Assembly (NCBI GenBank): GCA_033398695.1
Contig: CM065817.1
Location: forward strand, 70,792,001 to 70,856,000
Length of the DNA: 64,000 bases
Reading direction: 5' to 3'
From: Orobanche coerulescens
Taxonomy: Eukaryota; Streptophyta; Magnoliopsida; Lamiales; Orobanchaceae
The notes under the pieces were generated by a model. The model was given only the letters and a program-made list of their open reading frames with translations, was not told the origin of the DNA and did not search any database. This document shows positions 54,841 through 64,000 of the stretch, piece by piece. A program made the position numbers and the translations under genes. The first letter of the stretch is position 1, and every line of letters begins with the position of its first letter.

Positions 54841-55933
54841 ATTGGACATTTGTGGCAGCCTCGTAATAAGCCGCCCGATGACCGGCTTGACCGCGTGTGA
54901 AACAAATAACGGGAGGAAGTGGACACTCTCGACACTGATGGCCTGTTTGATTACAATTGAAACATTGTCCTCTACCAAAGGCAGAAGACTGGCCCGGTCG
55001 TAAACTCGGAGCACTACTAGCTTGCTGAACAGACTTCCCGATAGCGGAGTGAGAAGCTTGAGATTTGTGAAATCCACCACTCTTACTTCCCGAAAAACCA
55101 CCAGTCGTCTTCGGCTTCTTGATCTCGGTACACGACCTTGACGCAGAAATGACCATCTCGATAGCCAAAGCACGATCCTGATATTCCTTCAACGTAATGC
55201 ATCTGAAACCCGCCACGGCCTCACGAATCCTAGGCTTCATTCTCAAATCAAAGTAACGGATTTTATCCGCTTCAGTGCTTACTTGCTCACGAACATGATT
55301 CAGTTGCTGATTATATGTGACAATAGCCTCGGTGACAGGTACATCTTGAGGTGTTGCCGTAAAGAAATCTGAAATACGTTTTTCTTTAATAGGCCAAGGA
55401 CAATACTCTTCCTCTATCGCAGCTTTAAACTCGGCCCAAGTGGCCACACGATCCATAGGTTTCGCAGCTTCCCACCAATCCGCAGCCTCCTTGTCAAGGA
55501 AATACTACACAATAGGGACCCGTCTCTCTTCAGGGCACGCAACGGCATCAAAACTCCTGCCAAACTGAAACAACCATCCTTCCCAGCCCAACGTACCAGA
55601 CGCACCAGTAAAACGAGAAGGTTGCATCTTCATCACTCCCTGAAGCCATTTACTCTCATCTGTCGGTTGATCATGATGCCCGGACTCATTCAACTTGACT
55701 AATTGTACTGCTACCTGCTGGAGTATAGCAGCTATGCCGGCATTTACATTACTGTCAGCCGACGGTTCTTGACTTACAGTAGGATCTGGCTGACCGCTCG
55801 GATTCAGAGAAGCGGTGTTCGGCTCCGTATGGGATGCCGAATCAGATGCATCATTAGAATGTGTGCCAGATTCGTTAGCGGTACCACGACCACGGCCTCT
55901 GCCGCATCCACGTCCGCCACGGCCTCTCAACAT
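54841..55933 (-). pseudogene. gypsy gag, minus strand, truncated
   Basis: ATG at 55933 starts MLRGRGGRGCGRGRGRGTAN. An in-frame TAG near 55505 separates this from YFLDKEAADWWEAAKP, then ATWAEFKAAIEEEYCPWPIK and the zinc knuckle CFNCNQTGHQCREC. A second knuckle begins but is cut at about 54845, where LTR sequence of another element takes over. The domain set is that of a chromovirus Gag. Confidence 0.87.
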
Positions 55934-56155
55934 ACTGAGATATAGAAGGATTAAAATTATCAGAACAGTTCACAATCCAAGGAATTTAAATCTACTCTAC
56001 TATGAAAGCGACAAGGCACAAAGAGAGTTAAGGAGTCTTACCACCATGGGTCACACAGATCGATAGCAACACACGGTGTTGAGCTCGATTAGTTTATACG
56101 ACTCTTACGACTTGAAAACCCAAATGACCAAAGGCCAAGATATTCCCGAAACCTA

Positions 56156-56168
56156 GGCTCCGATACCA
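56156..56168 (-). other. primer-binding site, tRNA-Met type
   Basis: The minus strand reads TGGTATCGGAGCC four bases inside the LTR edge at 56173. Confidence 0.85.
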
Positions 56169-56172
56169 TAAA

Positions 56173-56339
56173 TGTAACACCCCAATTTCACTTTAGGTTA
56201 TTACACGCCGCAGGACACACAAAGGTCCCGCCAGGCTGACGACACACAGGATTAAGCCATAATCCAATACATAATAACCATGACATAACAGTCCAACAAA
56301 GGATACAAAACATGAGTTAGGCCTCGGCCGCGGCCAAAA
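56173..56339 (-). repeat. LTR remnant (U5 end) of the minus-strand gypsy
   Basis: The plus strand starts TGTAACACCCC, so the minus-strand LTR ends GGGGTGTTACA. Only 167 bp remain, because the next chromovirus is inserted at 56340. Confidence 0.75.
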
Positions 56340-58753
56340 TGTAATACCCGGTTGTAATTCAGTCATTTTATTCAGTAATTATCAATCAGTAATTGTCACT
56401 CAGTGTTTTTCATTCATTAATAATCACTCATCATTCATACTCATTCAATTGTGTTCACCGTTTGGAGTAATATTTGTCATACTCGTACTTTTGCCCCCGT
56501 ACTTCTCGAATTCTGTGATTTTTGTACTCGGTGCATCGTTATGGCGTAATCGCTTGTCGAAAGGGACCGGACGAGCGAGCCGCACGAGCATCCGTCGTGG
56601 CGCGCGATCGTGCGCGGCCGGATCGGGCAGAGGCCTAGCGGCCGAAGCCGGGGCCGCGACGAGCCGCACGAGCATCGGTGGCGCGCGCGTGCGCGGCGCG
56701 GCTGATCGGGCAGAGGCCCGCCGAGCCGTGGCCGCACGAGCAGGCCACACGAGCATCTGGTCGTGCGCGGCGCTCGTGCGTTGCGGCTGTACTGGGCAGG
56801 AGGCCCAGTGGTCGAGTTAGTGCTGCACGAGCAGGCCACACGAGCAACTGCTCGGGCATGGTGCTCGTGTGTTGCGGCTGTACTGGGGTGTTCGAGTCAG
56901 GGCCGCACGAGCAGGCCGCACGAGTTGCTGCTCGTGCGCTATGAGAGTAGCCAGCAAATGCCTCACGCATGACCGGACGCACGGACACTTGGTCGTGTGG
57001 ATTGGTCGTGCGTCTCTGGGCTTTATATAGGTAGACCGACGGGATTTTCTCATTTTTCAACATTTCTTCATTCTACTTTCGAGAGAGAGGGTTTTTGAGA
57101 GAGATTTTCATCACCAATCACTTGAATACTCGATTTTTCATCATCTTCATTCGGTTGTGAAGCTTGGATCGTCGATCTAACGCGATTTCATCGGATTAAA
57201 GTACTTGGATCTTTAAAGGTAATATTCATCAAACCTCTTGGATTTCGATTTTGTGTTGAGATATGATGTTTTGGACGTTATAATCATGTTGTATGAAGAT
57301 ATATATATATATATGATTATGTATGAATATTCATCGTGTTATTGAAAGGTTATTCAAGAACACTTTGAATATTGAGTTAGATTTGGGGGTTTTCGATTAT
57401 TTGTTGTTGAAATCACGAATTTGGATATTTATATTGGATTATTGATCGTATTGAAGATGTTTTGTTGATTTGAAACACTTCTTGAGGATTTTATATTGGT
57501 ATTATTGAGGTTTGGTTGTAAACAATCGAAGATTGGCCACAATGTGTTCGATATAATGCCCCAATGAACTTGGTTTAGTCGTATCGACGCTTTGAGTTAG
57601 TTATACTCGTGTTTGATTCGTGTGTTGAACCGGATTATTGGTAATTGTGTTATTCAAGGTTGTTCGAGCGGCCGACATCTCATTTAGGACGTTGTTCGTG
57701 GAAGGACATTCTTCATCGGCGTTGTGTAAGTTAATTCTTACTCGGTTAAAAGGATATTCATTCCTTTCATTGTTGTTCATTCATAATTATAGTTCATTCA
57801 TAATGTATTAACCGTATTGAGCCTTGTAATTGTCAATTAATCACTTCAGTCACAAGGAACGACGGTTCCAATCATTTCATTGAGCTATCATTCATTTCAC
57901 TGTCATTTCATCTCGGTGAGTCATTATTAATTTCGATGTCACTTTTGTTATCTCGTGGCAATCCGGGTCAAAATGGCGTGCCGGTTGGTATGTGTAGGAT
58001 TTTCATGTCGGGCACATATTAAGTCGTGTGTTGGTTGTTGGCCTCACATTGGAATGTGCACACGAGAAGATCACTTCGTGAGACTGATTAGGTACAAGAC
58101 CACATGTGTATTCGATCGATACTCGATGGTGGCTTGTGCACGGACACATTTTCATCCCGGGTGTAGTGTGGCACCACCCTTTGAGCCGTACCGTTAGTGA
58201 TTCATACAACATGTTTGATTGTGTATGTTTTCAACAGGATTGGGTTATAATCTGACCGATTCACTTTTGATCGCATGTGTTCGACGGTTTGAGATTTTGA
58301 TCGAACTTGTGGTTTATACAGCATATATGATTATGTTTATTCAACTCTTGAGGATTGTTGTTCTGTGTAACTGACCCCGTTAGGGGATTTTGTTTTCAGG
58401 TCATGGCAAGGCAAAAGCACGGGAATAGAACGTTGATGACGAGGAGTCCAGTGATACTAGTAGGGGCCCCCAGTCCTTTCATTCACAGTGTTTCCTTATT
58501 TTATTTCCGCTGCAGATTTCCGTTTGGATTTTGAGTTCATTCAGTGTTGTATATTTTATCTTCATATAAAATATACTTGTATTCGGTCATTTCCTTGGGT
58601 GTGTTGTAATAAAACTCCTCATCGGAGTAATCATTGATATACTGTGGTTCGGTACTACAATTATATCACTTAATTCATTAATTTTCATCCGCCTAGTGGG
58701 TCCCAGTCGGGGGTCCACGGCACTGTAATATTCGCCTAGTTTGGGGTGTTACA
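56340..58753 (+). repeat. 5' LTR of chromovirus copy 2
   Basis: The first ~150 bp and the segment downstream of the TATA box resemble copy 1. The middle of U3 is a different array (56560-56945). The TATA-like box TATATAG is at 57024-57030. The end reads TTTGGGGTGTTACA. Confidence 0.92.
56560..56945 (+). repeat. array of GCCGCACGAGCA motifs in U3
   Basis: About ten exact or near copies of (GGCC)GCACGAGCA occur within longer ~60-80 bp units that also contain GTGCGCGGCGCTCGTGCG and CGGAGGCCCAG-like blocks. The start of the same array is visible in the 3' LTR at 63690-64000. The frames across it are not genes. Confidence 0.88.
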
Positions 58754-58757
58754 GAGT

Positions 58758-58769
58758 TGGTATCAGAGC
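58758..58769 (+). other. primer-binding site, exact tRNA-Met type
   Basis: TGGTATCAGAGC lies five bases after the LTR, as in copy 1. Confidence 0.92.
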
Positions 58770-59191
58770 GTGGTTTTGAATACTACCTTCCGAGTCATGT
58801 CTCATTTGAAATCATCGTTCATCAGACTAGTATCCTTGGACTTTAGCGTCACGTGTGACCTGTGCAAGAGCCGAGCCCTTCAGACCAAAGAATAGTAAGA
58901 TTTCCTCATTTATCATTTTCATTTGTAATCATGTTGATCATGTTAACTCATTAATCACTCAATTCATTTCATCACTCAGTTTTTAATCTTGAGGATCATA
59001 TCATTAATCTTGTTAACTTGTTCAAGATAACCATTTCAAGAATATCATCAGATAATCATGTCACCTCAGTTAATCATTTATGTAATCACTGTGTTAGAGC
59101 GTGTATGCTCATTTTCATCATTTCATGATGTAAATAATAATGCATAACTCATACGATATCTATGATTATCATGCGACCTTCTTACTTCAGT

Positions 59192-60103
59192 ATGGAGAGA
59201 GCTGACAGGGGATGCAGGGGGAGAGGCTGCGGTGCGGGCCGAAATCCGGGAAATAATCACTCACTGCCAGGAAGTCGTACCCAGGACTCAGCTCGATCGG
59301 AAGATGTTCGGGTTGATCCACTCACTTTTATGCAGGTCATAATGACCCATATGCAATTACTCAATCATCATTGCGCCACTCTGGCCGAATTAATCGAGAG
59401 AAGTCTCCCGTGTGAGCCTGCTGCTAAGGAAATTGCTGAGCAACAACCTTCATCTGTCAGCACGAAATCAACGAAGCGTAATCAGTCCGAAGGCGGTTAG
59501 TCTACCTTCAAGAAGCCTCGTGCGGGCCCTAATGTTTCTGAGCGACCTCATGCAGCGCCTTATCCTATGGGATCTCAGCCCCGAGCGGCCAGATCAGCCA
59601 TCACCTGTTTCAACTGTGGAGCGCCTGGTCATTACAGCACAAAGTGTTTGAAACCGTCTATCACGTGCCATAATTGTGGTATTGTTGGGCACAAGGCCCG
59701 TTTTTGCCGAAGGGACTCCAAGCCGACTCCGGTAGTATCTCAGGCCCCGAAGCAATCAGCGATTCAGAATCAGACTGCTCTGTCAGCGTCGTTTAAGATG
59801 ACGGAAGCGAATAAAGGCGGAGCTCATATTTATCAGACGGGAACGTCCGGTTCGGGGGCTGGCAAGTCCCGGATTCACGAGATGAAGAGGACTGACAATC
59901 CGGAGGCCCGAACAATCTCAGGTATACTCGTAATTTTATCTAAACCTGTGTGTACCCTTTTTGATACCGGTACACCGCATTCATTTATTTCCGAATCATG
60001 TTTGAATAGACTTCACTTAGACAGTCCTAATAATTGTGGACCTTATATCATTGGTCTACCTGACGGTAGAAAAATTTTCGGAAATCATGAGGTTAAGAAC
60101 TGA
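59192..60103 (+). pseudogene. chromovirus copy 2 gag and protease, core deleted
   Basis: ATG at 59192 starts MERADRGCRGRGCGAGRNPG. Compared with copy 1, the whole capsid-like core is missing: sequence jumps from the VDPLTFM segment to MQLLNHHCATLAELI. A TAG at 59498 follows. The two zinc knuckles CFNCGAPGHYSTKC and CHNCGIVGHKARFC are intact. The protease motif reads TLFDTGTPHSFIS, with TP in place of AS. A stop at 60101 and a frameshift end this part. Confidence 0.9.
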
Positions 60104-60345
60104 CCGAATTAAGCTTAATGACCGCGAGTGGTTGGTGGACCTAATCGTGGTGGATTTACCTAAGGACGATGTAATATTGGGTATTAGTGGGATGGATCGT
60201 CATGACACCATTCTCAATGTTCGTAAGCGTATGGTCCCTATCATTTCCGTTGTTGGAGTCGAGTGTGTATTTCAAGGAGGTGATCCCCGTTGTTCCGAAA
60301 GAATCATTAATATAATGAAAGTAGTAAAATTACTCAACCAGGGTT

Positions 60346-60547
60346 GTTCAATCATTCATTATATCATTGTCGTCGATTGGCCGTTCTAAGGCAATCGAGG
60401 TGTTCAATCATTCATTGTATCATTGTCATCGATTGGCCGTTCTAAGGCAATCGAGGTGTTCAGTCATTCATTGTATCATTTTCATCGATTGGCCGTTCTA
60501 AGGCAATCGAGGTGTTCTACCATTCGTGGTATCATTGTTATCGTTTG
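60346..60547 (+). repeat. 56-bp tandem triplication inside pol
   Basis: Units start at 60346, 60402 and 60458, with a partial fourth at 60514. Each reads GTTCAATCATTCATT then GTATCATTGTCATCGATTGG and CTAAGGCAATCGAGGT. It replaces the protease-RT linker of copy 1. Since 56 is not a multiple of three, each unit shifts the frame. Confidence 0.93.
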
Positions 60548-63422
60548 ACGATGTACTCCCAGACGAGCTACCTGTTTTACCTCCACCAAGGGATGTGGAA
60601 TTCACGATTGAGTTGGAGCCTGGTACGTCCCCAATATCGAAGGCACTGTACCGGATGACCCTGACTGAATTGCAGGAATTGAAAAATCAGTTAGAGGATT
60701 TGACCGAGAAGGGTTATATCCGACCGAGTGCGTCCCCGTGGGGAGCACCAGTGCTGTTTGTCAAGAAGAAGGATGGTTCGTTCCGCTTGTGTATTGATTA
60801 CTGGGAATTGAACAGGGTGACCATCAAGAATAAATATCCCCTACCCCGTATTGATGATCTTTTGGATCATCTTCAGGGATCTTCAGTATTTTCCAAGATC
60901 GATTTAAGATCTGGGTATCACCAGTTGCGAATCCGAGAGTCGGATATTGCTAGGACGGCGTTCCGGATACGCTATGGTCATTATGAGTTTGTGGTAATCC
61001 CGTTTGGGTTAACTAATGCACCTGTGGTATTCATGGAGTTAATGAATAGGGTTTTCATCGACTATTTAGATCGATTTGGTGGTTGTCTTCATTGATGACA
61101 TTTTAATCTATTCTCATAACCGAGAGGAGCAGGAGTTTCACCTTCATCAGGTGCTCGACGTGTTGAGACGAGAGCAACTTTATGGGAAGTTTTCCAAATG
61201 TGAATTCTGGATGTCCGAAGTGACGTTTCTCGGACATGTAATTTCATCAGACGGAGTTCGTGTTGACCCTCAGAAGACGGAGGCTATCCGAGATTGGCAA
61301 ACTCCGAAGAATGTTAAGGAAATTCGAAGTTTCCTTTGATTAGCTAGTTATTATCGGCGATTTGTGGAAGGATTTTCTAAAATCGCTCAACCCATGACGA
61401 ACCTTTTAAGGAAAGATAGAAATACACGTGGTCCGACGCATGTCAACAGAGTTTTGAGGAACTCAAGAGCCGGTTAATTTCAGCACCTGTCCTTTCTTTA
61501 CCGCAAGGGACGGCAGGATTTGTAGTTTATAGTGATGCGTCCGGACGGGGTCTCGGATGTGTACTAATGCAGAACGGGAAAGTTATTGCTTATGTTTCAC
61601 GGCAATTGAGACCTTACGAGGTTAATTATCCAACCTACTATCTGGAGCTAGCAGCCGTGGTGTTCGCATTGAAGATTTGGCGTCATTATCTTTATGGCGT
61701 TACCTGTCAAATATTCACCGATCATAAGAGTTTAAAGTATATATTTACCCAGAAGGAGCTAAATATGCGACAGAGACGGTGGTTGGAACTAATCAAAGAT
61801 TATGATATCGAGATACTTTACCACCTGGGCAAGGCGAACGTTGTTGCCGACGCCTTGAGTCGTAAGTCCGTTCAGGAGCAGATACTTGCTCGTTTAACAC
61901 TTCAGAAAGAGATTCAACAAAAATTTTTTAGACCCGAGATCCAAGTCTGGTTTCAGCGAGTGCAAGGGCAACTTTGCATGTTAGAGATTTCATCGCCACT
62001 TGAGGAGATAATCAGAGTAAATCAGGGTTCAGACCCATCATTGTTGCGCATCCGTGAGGATGTGGCTCAGGGGAAGACCTTGAATTTGTGGTCCATGAGT
62101 ATGGACTATTGCGATTCAAGAATCGGTTATGCGTACCGGCGAATGACGAGTTGAAAGACTCGATTTTGAGAGAAGCTCATGCTACCCCTTACTCCATCCA
62201 TCCGGGCTCTAGCAAGATGTACCAAGACTTGAAACAAAATTACTGGTGGAGTAATATGAAGCGAGAAGTCGTGGAATTTGTTTCCGGATGTTTGACCTGT
62301 CAGCAAATCAAGATAAAACATCAGCAACCGGCAGGTATGCTGAAACCTCTCCCTATTGCAGAAGGGAAGTGGGAGGATATTTCAATGGACTTCATCACGA
62401 GCTTGCCGATGAGTCGTTGTGGCATGAATACAATCTGGGTAATTATGGATCGCTTAACTAAATCAGCTCATTTCCTTGAGATTAAGGATACGTGGGGTTC
62501 CGAGAGACTTTCCCAGTTGTTCATCAAAGAAATAGTGAGATTGCACGGTACTCTTAAGAGTATCGTTTCCGATCGTGACGGACGATTCGTGTCTCATTTT
62601 TAGAAATCAGTTCATCGTGCCATGGGAACTCAACTTAATTTCAGCATAGCTTTTCATCCTCAGTCCCACGGACAATTAGAGAGGACTATTCAGACATTCA
62701 AGGACATGTTGAGGGCATGCGTCCTCGATTGGAAAGACAATTGGGAAGCCCAGCTACCATTGATCGAGTTCACATATAATAATAGTTGGCATGCTTCAAT
62801 TAAGATGGCACCTTACGAGGCCTTGTACGGTCGTCGTTGTCGATCTCCTTTGTGTTGGGATGACTTATCAGAATCAATCGGCACCGAGCCCGATATGTTT
62901 ATAGCCGCCCGCGAGAAGGTAGCTTTGATCAGGACTCGTTTGTTGACCGCTCAGAGTCGACAGAAATCAAATGTAGATAACCGTCGCCGGCCATTGGAGT
63001 TCGAGGCAGGTGACCACATTTTGGTTAAGGTATCCCCGAGTCGAGGTATCTTCCGTTTTGGGAAGCGGGGAAAGTTGAGTCCAAGATTTATTGGACCGCT
63101 TGGGATTTTGGATCGAGTAGGCGATTTAGCTTATCGATTAGCCTTACCTCCGGCGTTGAGCCGAATTCATAATGTGTTTCACGTATCTCAGTTACGGAAG
63201 TATGTTGCCGACCCGAGCCACATACTTCAGTTCGACGAAATCGAGATCGCCGATGAGAATTCATATGAGGAGCGTCCTATACGAGTACTAGAGCGACGAA
63301 TCAAACAGTTGAGGAACAAGACGATTCCTTTGGTAAAAATCCAGTGGTCTAGACACGGAGTCGAAGAGGCCACTTGGGAAATCGAAGACAGTATGCGGGG
63401 AGAGTTATCTCGAGTTGTTTGA
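60548..63422 (+). pseudogene. chromovirus copy 2 pol: RT, RNase H, integrase, chromodomain
   Basis: RT has [20 protein letters not shown] and [12 protein letters not shown] (after a shift near 61075). RNase H has [13 protein letters not shown] and [12 protein letters not shown] (after shifts near 61335-61420). The integrase zinc region is intact with SGCLTCQQIK, and the core has WEDISMDFITSLP, VSDRDGRFVSHF (then a TAG at 62601) and SHGQLERTIQTFKDML. The chromodomain VLERRIKQLRNKTIPLVKIQ ends near 63422 after a late shift. The broken sites differ from those in copy 1, so the two copies decayed independently. Confidence 0.92.
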
Positions 63423-63450
63423 CCCTTATTTTCGAGGACGAAACTCTTTT

Positions 63451-63464
63451 TAAAGGGGGGAGTA
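63451..63464 (+). other. polypurine tract of chromovirus copy 2
   Basis: TAAAGGGGGGAGTA immediately precedes the 3' LTR. Confidence 0.88.
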
Positions 63465-64000
63465 TGTAATACCCGGTTGTAATTCAGTCATTTTATTCAG
63501 TAATTATCAACCAGTAATTATCACTCAGTGATTTTCATTCATTAATAATCACTTATCATTCATACTCATTTAATTGTGTTCACCGTTCGGAGTAATATTT
63601 GTCATACTCGTACTTTTTCCCCCGTACTTCTTGAATTCTGTGATTTTTGTACTCGGTGCATCGTTATGGGCAGAACTGCTTGTCGAGCAGGGCTGCACGA
63701 GCAAGCCGCACGAGCATCTGGTCGTGCGCGGCGCTTGTGCGTTGCGGCTGGACTGGGCAGGAGGCCCAGCGGCCGAGTCAGGGCCGCACGAGCAGGCCGC
63801 ACGAGCATCGGGTTGTGCGCGGCGCTCGTGCGTTGCGGCTGGACTAGGCAGGAGGCCCAGCGGATGAGTCAGGGCCGCACGAGCAGGCCGCACGAGCATC
63901 GGGTCGTGTGCGGCGCTCGTGCGTTGCGGCTGTACTGGGCAGGAGGCCCAGTGGTCGAGTTAGTGCCGCACGAGCAGGCCACACGAGCAACTGCTCGGGC
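63465..64000 (+). repeat. 3' LTR of chromovirus copy 2, partial
   Basis: It starts TGTAATACCCGG and includes the beginning of the GCCGCACGAGCA array. It differs from the 5' LTR array in unit order and number. Confidence 0.92.

Larger units (their letters stand above)
56340..64000 (+). mobile_element. Tekay-like chromovirus, copy 2 (right end outside the window)
   Basis: It has the same termini (TGTAATACCC, GGTGTTACA), primer site, gene order and closely similar proteins as copy 1. The 3' LTR starts at 63465 and runs off the window. Coding is more decayed: gag lacks its central domain, and pol has a 56-bp triplication, at least three shifts and several stops. The bases before it are CAAAA. 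Confidence 0.93.

Noticed and set aside
56449..57063. Overlapping open frames of 70-140 codons on both strands
   Set aside because: They arise from the GC-rich GCCGCACGAGCA array, have no domain, and recur in the 3' LTR at 63570-63899.

Overview
This is a plant nuclear genome window, very probably from a eudicot. It is gene-poor heterochromatin-like DNA built almost entirely from nested, mostly decayed LTR retrotransposons. The plant origin rests on the element families (Ty3/gypsy Tekay-like chromovirus, Athila-like and Tat-like; Ty1/copia; plant RTE and L1 LINEs; Stowaway, hAT-like and PIF/Harbinger DNA elements), on tRNA-Met-type primer sites and on one recognisable nuclear host gene. That gene, on the minus strand at 26712-26961, encodes the 56-residue mitochondrial ATP synthase 6 kDa subunit in two coding exons.

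Layout, left to right. 1-1335: gag and LTR of a minus-strand gypsy remnant. 1337-20100: a three-level nest. An old gypsy LTR (1337-1770 plus 15893-18139) is split by an Athila-like element (1776-15887, TSD GTGTA). That element's gag is in turn split by a minus-strand copia element (3770-13091, TSD ATAAC). The outer gypsy continues as a gag-protease-RT fragment (18140-20100), itself split by a 600-bp hAT-like element (18726-19325, TSD CTTGTGAG).

20101-27037 is the only stretch not dominated by LTR elements. It holds the ATP synthase gene and, downstream of its coding exons, a Stowaway MITE, an L1 tail and an RTE LINE with an 18-bp target duplication. 27038-38943 is a PIF/Harbinger element inserted about 80 bp upstream of the host start codon. 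It was later invaded by a 10-kb Tekay-like chromovirus (28435-38504, TSD AGTGG). The original host promoter is therefore probably the 38952-39156 segment, now about 12 kb from its gene.

39157-50102 is an old copia LTR and tail, split by a 9.6-kb Tat-like element (39307-48902). That element has gag but no visible pol. It carries an antisense, intron-containing extra gene with its own TATA box and a 1.3-kb tandem duplication of its last exon. 50103-53951 is the start of a second copia of the same family as the first. 53952-56339 holds two truncated gypsy pieces in opposite orientation. 56340-64000 is a second copy of the Tekay-like chromovirus, running off the window.

Nearly all coding regions are broken by stops or frameshifts. 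The host gene and the duplicated terminal exon at 43958-44903 are the main intact reading frames. The most striking cross-cutting pattern is that six different LTR families each carry their own array of short, GC-rich, inverted-repeat motifs directly upstream of the LTR TATA box. Two otherwise sibling chromovirus copies carry completely different arrays.
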